From Spirochaetes bacterium RBG_16_67_19 (GTDB lineage: Bacteria; Spirochaetota; Spirochaetia; SZUA-6; DRHE01), in contig MIBK01000089.1 of assembly GCA_001829505.1 (NCBI GenBank), positions 866 to 8,820 on the forward strand: a stretch of 7,955 bases of DNA. The letters are read 5' to 3'. Below are positions 5,953 to 7,955 of this stretch, in pieces. The position numbers and the translations under genes are program-made. Numbering within the stretch: position 1 is the stretch's first letter; each line of letters opens with the position of its first letter. The notes beneath the pieces were generated by a model that made no database searches, was not told where the DNA came from, and worked only from the letters and a program-made list of their open reading frames with translations.

Positions 5953-5972
5953 ATGCGCCTCCTTTGCGCATG

Positions 5973-6000
5973 ATTATACAACCCCGGCAGGCTTTTGCAA
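5973..6000 (-). promoter_or_regulatory. argR promoter
   Basis: On the minus strand, a perfect TATAAT (5973-5978) lies 16 bp from TTGCAA (5995-6000). Transcription would begin about 14 bases before the CTG start codon, leaving room for the AAAGGAGG ribosome site. CATGATTAT on the plus strand, overlapping the -10, weakly resembles an ARG-box half-site, so autoregulation is possible but unproven. Confidence 0.65.
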
Positions 6001-6002
6001 CC

Positions 6003-6031
6003 TTGACCAATTCCGGGGAGGGGGGTACCTT
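6003..6031 (+). promoter_or_regulatory. Promoter of the phosphoglycerate mutase gene
   Basis: TTGACC (6003-6008) and TACCTT (6026-6031) are separated by 17 bp, followed by AAAGGAGGG at 6042-6050 and the ATG at 6058. Its -35 is only 2 bp from the -35 of the divergent argR promoter. Confidence 0.6.
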
Positions 6032-6057
6032 GGGCCGAGCCAAAGGAGGGTACGGCG

Positions 6058-7257
6058 ATGCCGGACGTGATCCAGAACCTGCTGGAGCCCAATGATAAGA
6101 AGATCGTGCTGCTGGTCCTGGACGGTCTGGGAGGCCTGCCCCGCGAGCCGGGCGGCCAGACCGAGCTGGAGACCGCCCGCACCCCGAACCTGGACGCCCT
6201 GGCCGCCGGGGCCGAATGCGGTCTGCACCTGCCCATCGGCTACGGCATCACCCCGGGCTCGGCCCCGGGCCACCTGTCTCTTTTCGGCTATACGCCCACC
6301 GACTACCCCATCGGGCGGGGAGTGGTGGCCGCGCTGGGCATCGACTTTCCGATGCGCGCCGGGGACGTGGCCGTGCGCATGAACTTCGCCACCGCCGACG
6401 CTCAAGGAAAGATCAGCGACCGCAGGGCGGGGCGCATCCCCACCGAGAAGTGCGCCGAGCTTTGCGCCCTGCTGGCCGCGGTGAAGATCCCCAGCGTGGA
6501 GGTTTCCGTGCGCCCGGTCAAGGACTACCGCGCCGTGGTGGTGTTTCGCGGCAAGGGCCTGAGCGACCGGGTCCACGACACCGACCCGCAGGCCACCGGG
6601 GTGAAACCCCTGGAGCCCAGGGCCTCCGCGGACCGGGGAAAGAAGACCGCCGAGGTGGCCGCGGAGTTCATCCGTCAGGCCCTGGGCATCCTGGCCAAAC
6701 AAAAGCCTGCCAACGCCGTGCTCATGCGCGGCTTCGCCGAGCTGCCGCACATCCCTTCAATGAAGGAGCTGTTCGGCTTGAGGCCCCTGGCCCTGGCCGT
6801 GTACCCGGACTACAAGGGCGTGAGCCGCCTGGTGGGCATGGACGTGATCCCCGACCTGCGCGACCTGGATCATCAGGCCGAGGCGCTCGCTTCCAGCTGG
6901 GGAAAGCACGACTTCTTCTTCCTGCACCACAAATACACCGACTCGCGCGGCGAGGACGGGGACTTCGACGCCAAGGTGGCCGAGATCCAGAAGGTGGACG
7001 CCTTCCTGCCGAAGATCACGGCCCTGAAGCCGGACGTGCTGATCGTGACCGGGGACCATTCCACCCCGGCGGTGCTCAAGGGCCATTCCTCTCACCCCAT
7101 CCCCTTCCTGATCCATGGGGCCGCCGTGCGGCCCGACCCCGTGCGGGAGTTCGGCGAGCGGGCTTGCCTGGCCGGCACCTGGGGCGTGATCCCGGGGGCT
7201 GTGCTGATGCGCCTGGCCCTGGCCTACTCGGGGAAGCTGGCCAAGTACGGGGCCTGA
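6058..7257 (+). CDS. apgM: 2,3-bisphosphoglycerate-independent phosphoglycerate mutase, archaeal type (ApgM)
   Basis: 399 residues, alkaline-phosphatase superfamily. It interconverts 3- and 2-phosphoglycerate in glycolysis/gluconeogenesis in the cytoplasm, using two metal ions. Visible signatures: VLLVLDGLGG with metal ligand D22; TPNLDAL (42-48); the nucleophile loop GITPGSAPGHLSLFGY with probable phospho-Ser S68; VHDTDPQATG (172-181); HHKYTDSRGEDGDFDAK (290-306), the variant of the usual GHDGDF metal motif; and GDHSTP (332-337). The end, KLAKYGA, is typical for the family, so the gene is complete. The ATG at 6058 has AAAGGAGGG seven bases upstream and a promoter at 6003-6031. A lipoate-ligase-like gene follows after 13 bp, probably in the same transcript. 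It is unrelated in sequence to the dPGM and to the longer bacterial iPGM (GpmI). Confidence 0.95.
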   Translation: MPDVIQNLLEPNDKKIVLLVLDGLGGLPREPGGQTELETARTPNLDALAAGAECGLHLPIGYGITPGSAPGHLSLFGYTPTDYPIGRGVVAALGIDFPMRAGDVAVRMNFATADAQGKISDRRAGRIPTEKCAELCALLAAVKIPSVEVSVRPVKDYRAVVVFRGKGLSDRVHDTDPQATGVKPLEPRASADRGKKTAEVAAEFIRQALGILAKQKPANAVLMRGFAELPHIPSMKELFGLRPLALAVYPDYKGVSRLVGMDVIPDLRDLDHQAEALASSWGKHDFFFLHHKYTDSRGEDGDFDAKVAEIQKVDAFLPKITALKPDVLIVTGDHSTPAVLKGHSSHPIPFLIHGAAVRPDPVREFGERACLAGTWGVIPGAVLMRLALAYSGKLAKYGA

Positions 7258-7270
7258 GACCTCCGCCGCC

Positions 7271-7885
7271 CTGGTCAACGACGACCTGCTGGAGGGATAC
7301 GAGCGCGACGGCCGGCCGCTTTGCCGGATCTACGAGCCGCGCGAGGCGATGGTCGTGCTGGGGGCGGGGCGCAAAGCCGAAGAGGACGTCCTGGAAACCC
7401 AGGCCACCTCCGACGGGGTGCTCCTGCGGCGGCGAAGGGGCGGAGGGGGCACCGTGGTGCTCTCCCCCGGACAGGCGGTGCTGGCCCTGGTGACCGAGGT
7501 TTCTTCCCCCTTTCGAAACCGGGAGTACTTCCAGGCCATCAACGGCTGGATCCGGGAAGCCCTGAGCGAGTTGGGAGTGCCGGCCGCCCTCATCCAGGAC
7601 AGAGGCATCAGCGACCTGGCCATGGACGAGCGCAAGATCCTGGGCACCTCCCTGTACCGCCGCCGCCGCATCCTGTTCTACCAGGGCAGCCTGTTGGTGC
7701 ACAACGACCTGGCCCTGTTCGACCGCTACCTGCGCTTTCCCTCCCGAGTGCCCGACTACCGGCGCGGACGGGGCCACGGCGAGTTCTGCACCACCCTGGC
7801 CCGGCAGGGCTATGCCGTGCCGGTGGAGCGGGTCATGGAGAGTCTGCGGCGGGTGGCGAAGGCGCGACTGCCGCAGCTGGCTTGA
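7271..7885 (+). CDS. Lipoate-protein ligase family protein (LplA/LipB fold), start codon uncertain
   Basis: A biotin/lipoate ligase-fold protein, likely acting in attachment of lipoate (or octanoate) to lipoyl domains. In the 204-residue form used here, the visible signatures are RPLCRIYEP...VVLG near the N-terminus, RRRRGGGGTVVLSPG (about 53-67), the substrate-loop motif, and GISDLAMDERKILGTSLYR with the probable catalytic Lys K122, followed by FYQGSLLV. The frame opens at 7208 and has no ATG, GTG or TTG before 7349. Starting at 7349 would remove the RPLCRIYEP strand that the family needs. I therefore place the start provisionally at CTG 7271, 13 bp after the mutase stop, where coupling is possible; no ribosome site is evident. 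A sequence error is the other explanation. It is shorter than E. coli LplA and lacks an accessory domain, so the exact substrate is open. Confidence 0.78.
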   Translation: MVNDDLLEGYERDGRPLCRIYEPREAMVVLGAGRKAEEDVLETQATSDGVLLRRRRGGGGTVVLSPGQAVLALVTEVSSPFRNREYFQAINGWIREALSELGVPAALIQDRGISDLAMDERKILGTSLYRRRRILFYQGSLLVHNDLALFDRYLRFPSRVPDYRRGRGHGEFCTTLARQGYAVPVERVMESLRRVAKARLPQLA

Positions 7886-7955
7886 CGGCGCGGATGCGCG
7901 GCGGGTAGGCCACCAGGTAAGTGCCGGCCAGGATCACGGCGGCCCCGAGGATGCG
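7833..7955 (-). CDS. C-terminal end of a probable EamA/DMT-family transporter (partial)
   Basis: A minus-strand frame open at the window edge encodes 40 residues ending at TGA 7833-7835. The first part, RILGAAVILAGTYLVAY, has the Gly-Ala-x-x-Ile-Leu-Ala-Gly-x-Tyr-Leu pattern of the last transmembrane helix of EamA-type drug/metabolite transporters. A Pro/Ala-rich tail follows (PPRIRAVK...APSPPAADSP). The gene converges on the lipoate-ligase-like gene and overlaps its 3' end by 53 bp. The call rests on one helix, so another membrane protein is possible. Confidence 0.5.
   Translation of the reverse strand, partial: RILGAAVILAGTYLVAYPPRIRAVKPAAAVAPSPPAADSP

Noticed and set aside
6216..7493. Long plus-strand open frame in another phase across the phosphoglycerate mutase gene
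   Set aside because: Its translation is Arg/Gly/Pro-rich without any family motif, as expected from a shifted frame of GC-rich coding DNA.
7349..7885. ATG 7349 as the start of the lipoate-ligase-like gene
   Set aside because: Conserved RPLCRIYEP residues lie upstream in the same frame, so this Met is internal.

Overview
The window comes from a GC-rich bacterial chromosome carrying a small AT-richer insert. Evidence for a bacterium: two bacterial tRNAs, Shine-Dalgarno sites such as AAAGGAGG, sigma-70-like promoters, an ArgR repressor and an OmpR-type response regulator. The phosphoglycerate mutase is the archaeal-type cofactor-independent form, which also occurs in many deep-branching, often anaerobic bacteria. 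I cannot place the organism more precisely.

Left part (1-3776), metal-handling locus. Two transcription units diverge from a 40-bp operator-like palindrome at 3265-3304. To the left runs a 641-residue membrane protein (heavy-metal-associated domain, UreH/TauE-like membrane domain, two cupredoxin-like domains with Cys/Met ligands), followed by an OmpR-family response regulator cut off by the window edge. To the right runs a secreted FtrD-like (DUF2318) protein with two CxxC pairs. Between membrane protein and regulator, a 656-bp near-perfect tandem duplication has created an extra open chimeric gene: the first 36 residues of the regulator fused to the last cupredoxin domain of the membrane protein. 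The likely theme is copper or iron handling under two-component control, with the regulator probably binding the palindrome.

Middle (3777-5283), AT-richer islet. Three overlapping minus-strand genes of unknown function form a compact operon with its own promoter and a weak terminator. It ends exactly at the 3' end of a tRNA-Arg gene, so it looks horizontally acquired, but no integrase is visible.

Right part (5284-7955), housekeeping genes. A tRNA-Pro(TGG)/tRNA-Arg(TCT) pair has a good promoter overlapping the argR stop codon. argR appears to start at CTG. It diverges, with back-to-back -35 elements, from the archaeal-type phosphoglycerate mutase gene. That gene is followed after 13 bp by a lipoate-protein-ligase-like gene that also lacks an ATG/GTG/TTG at the expected place. 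The window closes with the convergent, overlapping 3' end of a probable EamA/DMT transporter.
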